From Panicum virgatum (taxonomy: Eukaryota; Streptophyta; Magnoliopsida; Poales; Poaceae): a stretch of 64,000 nt of DNA. The position numbers were made by a program, and so were the translations under genes. The notes under the pieces were generated by a model. That model saw only the letters and a program-made list of their open reading frames with translations, was not told the DNA's origin and ran no database searches. Where the stretch lies: NCBI RefSeq assembly GCF_016808335.1, contig NC_053140.1, positions 30,312,086 to 30,376,085 on the forward strand, read 5' to 3'. Below are positions 11,519 through 21,414 of the stretch, piece after piece. Numbering within the stretch: position 1 is the first letter of the stretch; every line of letters starts with the position of its first letter.

Positions 11519-12290
11519 GGTCTCCAAGGTCTTTTTGTTCCACTACCATCTGAGCTGGGGCAAAGAGGAATCACAGATTGGTAAGGTCAAGGAAGAGAGA
11601 AAAACTCCAGATAGGTGTTACATAAATCCGGGAAAAAGGAACTATAGCATAACTCTTCTGTTTCGTCTGACAGATTTCTCAACTTCTCTTGTACTATCTA
11701 TAGGCCGGGGTGTCACATCCCTACCCCCTTACAGAAACCGACGTCCTCGTCGGTGAATCTCTGGATATCACCTCATCTTCACGCCATCCTTCTTCTCAAC
11801 AAGCAAGACAGAAGCCCAAGGCACGATAAGGTAGAGAGGATAGAGTGGATGGTTTTACCCCCAACGATCTAAGTCATTTTATTAATTAATTAACTTTAAC
11901 TTAAAACTGATTTTCATTTGAACAAGTTCAACAGCTAAACTATGCAATCAACCAAAAATCCAAATCAAACATTTGCATAATCACAAGCATACAATATTTC
12001 ACAACATAGCCGAGTTTAACACACGACTCGACTAACACAACGTGTCGCAGATCGTTCTATCGTATTATTATAAAAGGGATCACTGAGCTTATACTTATGG
12101 TGGTCAGATGACTGATTCAGGCCAAAATCTATGAAAACTATTCTTTAGAGAGAGAAATCAAGGCAAGACGGGTAAAAGTCATAGAATTCAAGGGGTATAA
12201 TAGTAAAATAGTTTCAGTAGGCAAGAATGAGAGAGAAGAAGACTTAAAACTCGACCAGTTCTATCTAGGCTTCGTCCTACAGTCGATACA
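11519..12290 (-). other. E2 leader region with an embedded LTR-start-like junction
   Basis: No gene is seen between PBS and ORF. On the minus strand near 11738-11702 the sequence reads CTGTAAGGGGGTAGGGA followed by TGTGACACCCCGG. This closely resembles the real polypurine tract-LTR junction of this element and looks like a fossil 3' end of a related element retained inside the leader. Confidence 0.6.
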
Positions 12291-12302
12291 GCTCTGATAC
12301 CA
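12291..12302 (-). promoter_or_regulatory. E2 primer-binding site
   Basis: The minus strand reads TGGTATCAGAGC three bases after the LTR end. This is the standard plant PBS complementary to the 3' end of initiator tRNA-Met. It is perfect over 12 nt and defines the LTR end at 12306. Confidence 0.92.
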
Positions 12303-12305
12303 CTC

Positions 12306-15300
12306 TGTAACACTCGGTTTATAAAAGGACGTAAACCGAGCAATCATATACGTGCCAGGATCAAGTCACACGTATATACAACAAAATGAACAGTATATGA
12401 TAGCACATATCACGTAAAAAGATATAATATAGCGAGTACGAATGTTATTTAATACATTAATGACAAAAGTCTGGTACAGAGTATGCGAAAGCGTAATACA
12501 TAAACGATAACTCTAGTCGGAAGCTGAGCAGGGCGCCAAAGGGACGTCGACTGGGAGACGAACGCCTAGAAGTCCTCGTAGTCCTGGTAGCACTGAGCGA
12601 ACTCCCTCGCGTCGGCAGGAACTGAGCAGCAGTAGAGTGTCCCCAAGAGGAAAAAGTAGAGAAGAGGCAAGAGTGAGTACACAACTTGTACTCAACAAGT
12701 ATAACACAAACTATGAGGCTCTAAGGTTGGCTGACTCAACTGCATTAGCTTTTAAGTCTTGGCAACATTTTATTAAAGCTATTTACTACGAGTTGATGAA
12801 TTACCATTAACCCAGTTACATAGTAATTAATTAGAATTAATCATGTTACTACTGAGGACCAAACCACAACCATACCAAAACCCCGAGAGGCACCCCCTCG
12901 TCGGAAGGAGCTAACCCCACTAATCAAAAGGAGGATCTGGGCCGCTCATGACCGTGACCACGGCTAGTATACCAGTTTTACACTCTGCAGAGGTTGCACA
13001 TCTTTACCCACAAGTCGTGAGCTACGCCAGTTGTTCATCACACTTCCTTAGGTGAGATGATTAGCAAACTCACTACGAGGCCGTTACAAAGGACACGTTG
13101 GTAAGGTGTAACCGCTAAGGAATCAGGCTCCGCAACGATGGTAACCACCTCGAGGGGTACGCACACCAAGCCTCGTAGCCTGGCCACCATTGAAGCTCAC
13201 CACCCCCCATGCCCCATCGGTAAGTTACTCCCGAACCAAAATGGCCTAATTAGTAAGCCAAGACCGTCCCATTCCAGTCTTGTGGTAGCGCTGTTGTCCC
13301 AGGTTGTCGCTCTATGAACCGGTCCTTATGGAGAGTGGCCAACCCAGCAGTAAGCACCGTGCTGGCCCCCTAAACCATGTTTCTAACAAAACCAATTTTT
13401 AATGAGGAGTGAGCCACTCAAGCCACACAGAGGGCCACTCTCAGAATTAAGTTGCATATACCATTAATCAAATTAATTAAAAAGGACCATTATGTGTTAT
13501 AAGCGCGGCACCTAGCACAACTAACCAAAATGCAACCCAAAGGATATATATAAAGGATATAAAGTGGCTAGGAAATCCTTATAGGCATACAGTATTAAAA
13601 TGCAGTATGAAATTGTATTTAAAAGTGATAGGTTGTTCATGTTATACTTGCCTTCCTCGTACTGCTCCTGCTGCTCAAACTGCTTAGAAGATGGCTCCTG
13701 GTACGGGTACTGATGCTTCTCCGGTAGCTCAACGACTACTCACGATCGCAACGCCAAAACAAGTCCACATATACACATACATGCAAACAAGAGCAAAAAC
13801 TAAGAAACAGTACAACAATACATGAAAACAGCAAACAAAACTAGTCTAGAACTATTCTACGCATTACAACGATCGCGTGGACATAAAGAACGCCTCAAAC
13901 GGAGCTAAAACGCATAATCTAGGCCAAAAACAAGTTCTAGGGGCTTATCTGCGAGAAAAACTAAGTTCCAGGGGGTTTTCTGCAAAAACTGAGGGCTTAA
14001 ACGTAATTAAAGGTTAGTTCTAGTGTCAAACGTGCAAAACTGCGCTGACTGGACTGCCGGTCCTATTTCTAAGAAGGTCAGGGGTTAAAACGCTAAAAAC
14101 TGGTCTCACATGCAAATACTTTTGCAAGCGTCTAGACGGCGGGTTGATTTCAAAAGAAAGCAGGGACACTTTAGCAAAACATCCAAGCCGAACCGGTATC
14201 TACGCGTGTGGGCGGTTGGATATTGATCTAGTGACTCGGAGCGGATGGAATCGGGATCTAATCTGATCCGTTGGCCACGGATCGGACGGTTCTAGAAGAA
14301 GGGGCGCGCAGGCGGCGGCGCGAGTCGCCGGACTTGAGGTTTTCGCGGCGGCGCTCGTCGATTCCTCGCCGGACTTGGCCTAACTAGCGTTCCCGGGGTT
14401 GATTCAAGTAGCGGTTTGGCCCAGAAGCATGAGTGTGACATGCGTAATCCACTGGGCGTGTCTGTGCGGGTCTACAGCGGCTCTAGCAGGGTGCGCAATG
14501 GCGGAGCGGCCATCGCGCTATGGCGAGTAGGTGCAGAGGTGCTCGGTTGTTGAGGAGGAGGGGAAAAAGGGGGCTGGGAGGATCCTTACTACTCCATGAA
14601 GTTCATGCGGTGCTCGAAAACGGCGCAGAGGGCTCGCAGCGGTGGATCCTCCGCGGTGTGGCGGCTCGGCGATGCTCTGGTGAGCAATTCCCGTGCGGAG
14701 CTTGGAGTAGGGGCGGAGAGAGCGGCCGGCGTCGACCTCCTCCACATCACGATGCTCCTGCGGTGCTCGATGGCCGGAGAGGGGCGCTGAGGAGGTGGGT
14801 CTATGGTGGCACAGCGGCGGTTCCCGAGCGTAAGGTTCTACGGCGGCGGGGTGCTCTGCGGCTAGGGTTTGGGTGGGCTGCAGGGGTGAGGATGGGAGGG
14901 AGCGCAGGGGATTGCGGCGGTTTAAAGGAGGTATACTGGAGATCTCGGCGTGGGAGCTAGGAAGGGAAGGCAGTGGGGATTTCGGCGAGAGGATCTCGGC
15001 GCGAATGCGGTGGAGAAGACGGGGCCGACAAGCGGGCCCCGCTGGTCAGCGGCACAGGGAGCGGTTCACGGGGGGGGGGGGGTGGAGGGGGACGGGCGAC
15101 GCGGGGCTAGCGGCTGCAGCAGCTGGCGGGTGGGCCGCGCATGTTAGCGAACGGGGAGAACGGGTGACGTGTGGGCCCGCCCGATCAGGGAAAGAAAGAG
15201 CGCGCGCGGGGTGCTGCTGGCTGAGGCGGGGCAGGCCGGGGCGCGTGCGTGCGGGGTGAGGGCGCCAGGCTGCTGCGCTTCGCGGGCTGAGCGCGGGAGG

Positions 15301-15751
15301 GAACTGGAGGACTGGGCCGTCTGCGGGGAGATGGGTGGCGGGCTGTGGGAAGTAGCTGGGGTGCGGGTTGGGCCGGATGAGCTGCTGGGCCCGCGCAGAA
15401 GGAATTGGGCCGCGGGGAGAGAGGTGGGCCGCAGGGTTGATGATGGACTGGGCTGGGTCGGTTGGTTTGGGTTGGGTTTCTCTTTTCCCTTTTCTATTTG
15501 CCACTTCACTCCAATTCAAACCAAACAAACTAATTGAATTCAAACTTGAATTTGAATTCAACCCTAACACTCAAACAAATAAAATAATGCACCAGCTTGT
15601 ATGCAACAACACAATTAAACCTAAGGAAAATTTTAATTACTTATGCAACAAAATTAGATTAAATGCATTACTAGCACAATAAACCTTAGAAATTTGAATA
15701 AAGCCAATTAAATTTATTATTAAATACTGAAATTTGAATTAGGCTGTTACA
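12306..15751 (-). repeat. E2 5' LTR (3446 bp)
   Basis: On the minus strand it starts TGTAACAGCC at 15751 and ends GAGTGTTACA at 12306, with the PBS beginning 3 nt further on. The half 14039-15751 is duplicated at 8598-10308. The half 12306-14038 is AT-richer and resembles other grass Gypsy LTR ends. No gene is supported in it. Confidence 0.9.
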
Positions 15752-15868
15752 TATACTTTGACTTTTATTTGACCTCTCCTCTTTGAATTAATTTCCCATA
15801 TTTTTCTTTTAAGTTTAAATGAGGTACCGTGATATGTATTTAAGTGTACTGACACCTGAGGTGTCACA
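15752..15868 (-). repeat. E3 3' LTR, first 117 bp only
   Basis: It reads TGTGACACCTCAGG on the minus strand and matches 40768-40884 with three substitutions. E2 begins at 15751, so the LTR is cut here. The LTR start carries the short inverted repeat GACACC-TCA-GGTGTC, also present in E1 with spacer CTA. Confidence 0.9.
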
Positions 15869-15916
15869 ATCTACCCCTTTTAAAAAGAATCTGGCCCCGA
15901 GATTGGACGATTGAAT

Positions 15917-18900
15917 TTAGGTAGGGAAAAATGAGATACCTGAGGTGGAGCTAAGAAAACCCGGATAATGTCGATTAAGATACTCTTCCGTCTCCCAGGT
16001 GGCTTCTTCTTCAGTGTGATGAGACCACTAAATTTTATACATTTTTACCACCTTTCGACGAGTACCTCTCTCTTTTTGATCCAGAATTCTGAGTGGATAT
16101 TCGGTATAAGAGAGATCGGGCTCCACTAAAATTTCCTGTTGATCAATAATTTCGGTCGGAACTCGGACACATTTCTTGAGTTGGGATATGTGGAAAACAT
16201 CATGAATGGCTGCGAGTCGCGAAGGAAGTCGCAAACGATAAGCCATGGTTCCACATTTTTCAATGATTTCATATGGCCCGACATAGCGAGGTGCTAGCTT
16301 ACCCTTGACTCCGAAACGTTGAACGCCTCGAGTTGGTGATACTCGTAAATAAACATGGTCACCAACACTGAACTTCAACGGATCCCTTCTTTTATCAAAA
16401 TAACTCTTTTGCCGAGACTGGGCTGCTCGGAGATTTGCTTGTACTATTTTTACTTTTTCCTTAGCCTCGACCACTAATTCGGGTCCAAATATTTGGCGTT
16501 CTCCAGTCTGAGACCAACTCAAAGGAGTTCGACACCGTCGACCATATAAGGCCTCGAATGGTGCCATCTGCAGACTGGCCTGATAGCTGTTGTTATAAGA
16601 AAACTCAGCCAAGGATAAACATTTGTCCCAGTTCTTGTCATAATGGATGACAAATGCTCGAAGCATATCCTCGAGAATTTGATTCACCCTTTCGGTCTGT
16701 CCGTCGGTCTGTGGATGGTAAGCTGAGCTTCGAATTAATTTAGTTCCGAGAGCTTCTTGGAGCTACTCCCAAAACCTTGCCACAAACTGAGGACCACGAT
16801 CCGAGATAATAGTTTTGGGTACACCATGTAGACAGACAATTCGATCGATATATATTTGAGCTTATTTCTTGGCTCGATATTCAGTATGCACTGGAATAAA
16901 ATGAGCGGTCTTTGTGAGCCTATCTACAATAACCCAAATGGAATCATGATGCTGAGAGGTATTTGGTAAGCCCACGATGAAATCCATACTGACATCTTCC
17001 CATTTCCAAGACGGAATTGGCAGAGGTTGGAGAGTTCCAGCAACTTTCAAGTGACTAGCTTTCACTCTCTGACATGTGTCACACTCTACGACATATTTGG
17101 CAATCTCTCTCTTCATGCGAGTCCACCAGAAATTTTGTCTGAGATCTTGGTACATCTTGGTGCTACCCGGATGAATGGAAAATTTAGAGAGATGTGCTTC
17201 GTCCAGAATTTGTTTCTGCAGCTCATGATTTTTGGGAACGACTAGGTGATCCTCGAACCACAAGATTCCTTTATGGTCCACACGGAAACACTTGTATTTA
17301 TTTTCGCCTTCTACTACTTTCTGTTTGATGATACCGACACTTTTGTCATGTAATTGTGCCATGATGGTTTTGTCATAAAGTGTCGGTTCCACCGAAATAT
17401 GATTTAGAGAACCCTGAGGAATGATCTCCAATTTCAGCTTTTGCATTTCAGCACACAATGTGTCATTATACGACTCCACTGAAAGGCAATTGTAGTGAAC
17501 CTTGCGACTGAGCGCATCGGCTACGACATTAGCTTTGCCCGGATGATAGTGAACTTCCAGGTTATAATCTTTGATTAATTCCAGCCATCTTCGTTGCCTC
17601 ATATTCAGCTCACTTTGGGTGAAAATGTATTTGAGACTCTTATGATTGGTATAGATATTGCAATGAGTGCCCATAAGATAATGTCTCCAAATCTTGAGAG
17701 CATGAATAACTGCGGCTAGCTCAAGATCATGAGTGGGATAATTTAGCTCGTGTGGCCGAAGAGCTCGGGAAGCATATGCTATAACCCTATTGTCTTGTAT
17801 TAGAACACAACCAAGGCCAGTAACTGAAGCATCACAATAAACATCGTAGGGTTTATTATTGTCAGGTTGAGCCAAGACTGGTGCTGTGGTTAGATGTGCT
17901 CTCAATGTATGGAATGCTTCATCGCACTTCGCATCCCATTTAAACTTGATATCCTTCCTTAGTAGTTCTGTCATGGGTTTTGCAATTCTGGAGAAGTCCG
18001 GAATAAATCTGCAGTAATACCCCGCCAAGCCGAGAAAACTGCGAACCTGATGAATTGAAGTAGGAGGTTTCAAGTCCATCACTTCTTGTACTTTGCTGGG
18101 GTCAACTGAGATGCCTTCACTGGATATAGTGTGACCCAGAAATTTGACTGTGTCCAGCCAGAATTCACACTTGGAGAATTTTGCGTACAACTTATGATCT
18201 CTAAGACGTTGAAGAACAATGCGCAGATGTTCATGATCTGCCTCATTCTTGGAATAGATCAGAATATCGTCAATAAAAACCACGACAAACTTGTCAAGTT
18301 CCGGCATGAATACCGAGTTCATGAGATACACGAAATAAGCTGGAGCATTGGTGAGACCGAAAGACATAACCAAATATTCATAGAGACCATATCCGGTCGA
18401 GAAAGCGGTCTTGGAAATATCACAAGGCCGGATTTTAATTTGATGGTACCCCGAACGAAGATCAATCTTGGAGAAGATCTTTGCTCCAGCCAACTGATTA
18501 AACAGTACATCAATGCGGGGAAGTGGATATTTATTTTTGATGGTCACCGCATTGAGAGGTCGGTAGTCCACACACAATCTCAGACTGTCATCCTTCTTCT
18601 TCACGAACAATGCTGGACAGCCCCAAGGTGAAGCACTTGGGCGAATAAAACCCTTGTCCAGAAGTTCTTGCAGCTGGATTTTCAGTTCAGCTAATTCTTT
18701 AGGCGGCATTCGGTACGGTCTTTTTGAAATAGGTATTGTACCAGGCTGCAGTTCAATAACAAATTCGATATCCCGATCTGGTGGCATACCAGGCAAGTCG
18801 TCCGGAAACACATCTGTATATTCACGGACTATAGGAATATCTTCGAGGCGAATATCTTTCATGGCATAGGCACAAGAGTTGTTGCATGGATGATGAGGTA

Positions 18901-18996
18901 AATATAGGACCGAATGACCATGAGTTGGGGAATTTATTTCGACGGCTCGGGAAAAGATATCTAACAGTACCCCATGTCTGTTCATCCATTCCATTC
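15917..18996 (-). pseudogene. E3 pol: protease end, RT, RNase H, integrase, chromodomain
   Basis: The frame is continuous from the E4 insertion point at 19001 to a terminal stop at 15917. It begins in the protease (MEWMNRHG, completing ILG of the other half). It continues with RT ([24 protein letters not shown]), RNase H ([28 protein letters not shown], where Asn replaces the usual Asp), an HHCC finger, integrase core ([19 protein letters not shown]) and a chromodomain (HHTEEEATWETEEYL). Stops are at about 16860 (Tyr in E1), 16764 (Gln in E1) and 16028 (Gln in E1). The RNase H Asp-to-Asn change would probably impair that active site. Confidence 0.92.
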
Positions 18997-19001
18997 CTAG
19001 G
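18997..19001. repeat. Left target-site duplication of E4 (ctagg)
   Basis: The same 5 bp stands at 32495-32499 and again at 32506-32510 on the other side of E4. Both flanks read into the same E3 protease codons, which proves the insertion. Confidence 0.9.
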
Positions 19002-20200
19002 TGTTGTCGGTCGAAACCCACCGGCAAGCAGCGACAGGCAACACGAAGAGCCGGGAGGTCGCCGGAGCGCTGGCAGGCACTGCTCCCTCGTCAACGGCCC
19101 GCAATTCCGTCACGCGCCCGGATATTCCGGAGAATGTAAGGCGTGCCACCTGACCTATACCCGATTAGGAAAGTGCGAACGTGCTTGCGACGATTTGCCT
19201 GCATACACAAACACGTGGAAACGTAAGTCCGAGCCGTGGTCGGCTCCCCGGGACGACTCTTGCATCGGCTTTAAAGAGCCGATCAAGTCTCGGTGTCAGA
19301 TTGGATCTGTGTGTATTCGGATATTGACGAATAAAGCGAATAATTATGAGAAACTTGCTTCAATTGAATCTAGCTGATCTGATCCACGACAGTAAAAGCT
19401 TCACCGCTAGATCGGAACATCCTACACGTAACTAGGCCTAGCGAACGTAACAGATAACTAAACTATAACCAAAAACAAAGGCCTAAGAACTAGCAAGAGC
19501 CGATTCCTGGAACAATCCACATCAAGGCTAAAATAAAGCACCTATTACATCACCGGAACATCCAATCCGTTTGCAGGGCCTAACCTAGCAGATATTGAGC
19601 TAATCCTTATAAAATAAGAACAAACCGTAACAGATTGGATCTACTAGATAGAAAAGAAACAAGGCGTTAACTCTACGCTGCTAACTCTCTGCGACGAGAA
19701 TTAGCTTAAGATCAAGAATGAATGCATAGAGAGAACATGATATTCGTAGATGATAAGCAACAAAAGCACGATAGATCTACTAAAGCCATGCTACGAACAT
19801 CGAGATAACTAGCACTACTCGCCATAAAAAACGCTTCAGTACGAGTAATACCGAGGTAAAGGCAAAAACAAAGCTGCCTTGATCGCACGGGGCGATCAAG
19901 GCAGCATGGTGCTTACTTGGATGAAACCCTAGGATTAGGGGTGGTGTTGCGCCGAGAGTTGTTGTTGCAAAACGTGATGACGTTCTCTTCTTCATGAATA
20001 ACATAGGGTATATATTTATAGTCTGGAGACTTGGGAAACAATCTAATCCTATTTTGTCCCGATCGGACTCTATCTCTAATCTTGAACTAAATCTAAAGAT
20101 ACATGGCCCATGTAGCCCAAATGCTCACGCAGGAGCCGATTTACAAGCCTTCTTAATCTTCTGCTTTAAGCCCAACTTGCTTTTGGCCCATAAATTAACA
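19002..20200 (-). repeat. E4 3' LTR
   Basis: Plus-strand ends are TGTTGTCGGTCG and ATAAATTAACA; in minus sense TGTTAAT...CCGACAACA. A TATA-like box (minus TATAAATATATA) lies at 20009-20020. It carries five AGCCGA/TCGGCT words conserved in the partner LTR. Confidence 0.93.
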
Positions 20201-20202
20201 CA

Positions 20203-20216
20203 TGCCCCCTGGTTTT
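20203..20216 (-). promoter_or_regulatory. E4 polypurine tract
   Basis: The minus strand reads AAACCAGGGGGCATG directly before the LTR start TGTTAATTT. It is purine-rich except for a short interruption and is in the expected place. Confidence 0.65.
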
Positions 20217-20462
20217 GGCAATGATAATTCCAAAACCACTCCGTCGCTTCATCTTCCCGTTAATGCTCATTAAAAACCGCTGCAACCACCAAGGAAGACG
20301 CAACGTCTCTGCAGCTGGCTCAACGTAGAATGTGAAACTGCCGATCCGTCTTCCATCTTTAACTATTTAACCTCATCCGAATTGGCTCTCTTTACGACAA
20401 ACTCATCTTCTTCCAAAGCCAAGTAGCACAGAAAAAACCCCAACCTTCAGTAGCCAGTAGCC

Positions 20463-21020
20463 ATGGCAATTTCTTCCTCCTCCGGCTCCAACTCCTTCGA
20501 AGGTTCTTCCTCCTCCTCTTCTCCTTCTTCTTCTTCTCTCTCCGCTTCTTCCATCGACTCCATCCCGGAGAGCCGAGAGCCGACTCCTGAGTGAAACCCG
20601 ACGGCAGTGTATGAGGCACTAGCTCCTCTGCATTGGGATGCAGAGGAGTTTGACTTCGGGATCGTCTCCGAGGAGGACGAGCCCGAGATCGAGGGGGAAG
20701 ATCTCCAGTTCCTGTTCCAGGAGGAACTGGAGAGCATCAGCAACGACGCTTTCTCTTGGGACGGAGTCGACTCCTCCTCGGAAGAGGAGATCGACTCCTC
20801 CTCCGGCGACGACCCGATGGGAGGGAAACTCTTCCGATTCCTCGGGTCCTCCAAGGAGAACAGCGAGGAAGAGAGCAGCGGCGGCGGCGGTCAGAGCAGC
20901 GACTTCAGGTCCGAGGGCGGCAGCAGTGCCTTCGATGACGACGACAGCGATGACGACGACGATGATGGCAACGACGGTGGAGATGCGCCGGCCCGGAGCC
21001 CCAAACGCCGTAGGTACTAG
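20463..21020 (+). pseudogene. E4 antisense ORF 1: serine-rich acidic protein
   Basis: This frame lies antisense to the E4 gag-pol, just inside the 3' LTR. It runs 185 codons from ATG with one in-frame TGA at about 20592 (CGA-type decay likely). The N-terminus is nearly all Ser, then acidic blocks (EEDEPEIEGED, SSSEEEIDSSSGDD), a long Asp run (SDDDDDDGND) and a basic C-terminus (SPKRRRY) that could serve as a nuclear signal. No enzyme domain is visible. Low-complexity acidic proteins can act in chromatin or transcription, but that is only a guess. Downstream AT-rich DNA with TTTTAATGAAG could hold the poly(A) site. Confidence 0.6.
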
Positions 21021-21414
21021 GTACCTACGAGCAGTAGCAGTAGTACTGTAGGAATAGGATTATAAAGCCGAAGGATTAATTCCTTTGTAAAAATCGGCTT
21101 TTTCCTTGTAAAAACCTTTCCTTTTAATGAAGTTAATTTCCTTCAATTGCTGTGTGTTTGATTTATTTTCCAAAAAGCCGATGGCAACGCATCAGGCTTC
21201 TAAAAATATCTAAGAGCCGACGAAATTCAAACTAGAAGCAACACGCACAAGAGTAGAGCATCACTTCCACCTTGAATCGAACTCAAAACAAACTCTCAAA
21301 TCCGAGCGTAATTCGAAAACCCAGCTCTACAAATTCGAGAAAGAACTTCTCCAAGCATCCATAATTCGATTCAGAACCCATAGCAATCAAACCCTAAACC
21401 AACAGATCTGAACC

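Larger units (their letters stand above)
8598..15751 (-). mobile_element. E2: non-autonomous gag-protease Gypsy element
   Basis: In minus orientation the element reads 5' LTR (15751 to 12306), a perfect 12-nt PBS, a leader, one gag-protease ORF, a polypurine tract and a 3' LTR (10308 to 8598). RT, RNase H and integrase are absent. The 5' LTR is 3446 bp. Only its first 1.7 kb is present in the 3' LTR, because a deletion joins that LTR to T1. The right edge interrupts the E3 LTR: tatac at 15752-15756 is the single remaining target-site copy. LTR copies differ at about 49 of 1705 shared positions (hand count, about 2.9%). Confidence 0.85.

Noticed and set aside
14039..15751. Complete 5' LTR of E2 limited to the repeated 1.7 kb
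   Set aside because: No primer-binding site follows 14039 on the minus strand, whereas a perfect PBS follows 12306 and the ends TGTAACA...TGTTACA fit a 3.4-kb LTR.
20447..20854. Minus-strand acidic frame opposite antisense ORF 1
   Set aside because: Mirror of Ser/Glu codons on the plus strand; no independent support.
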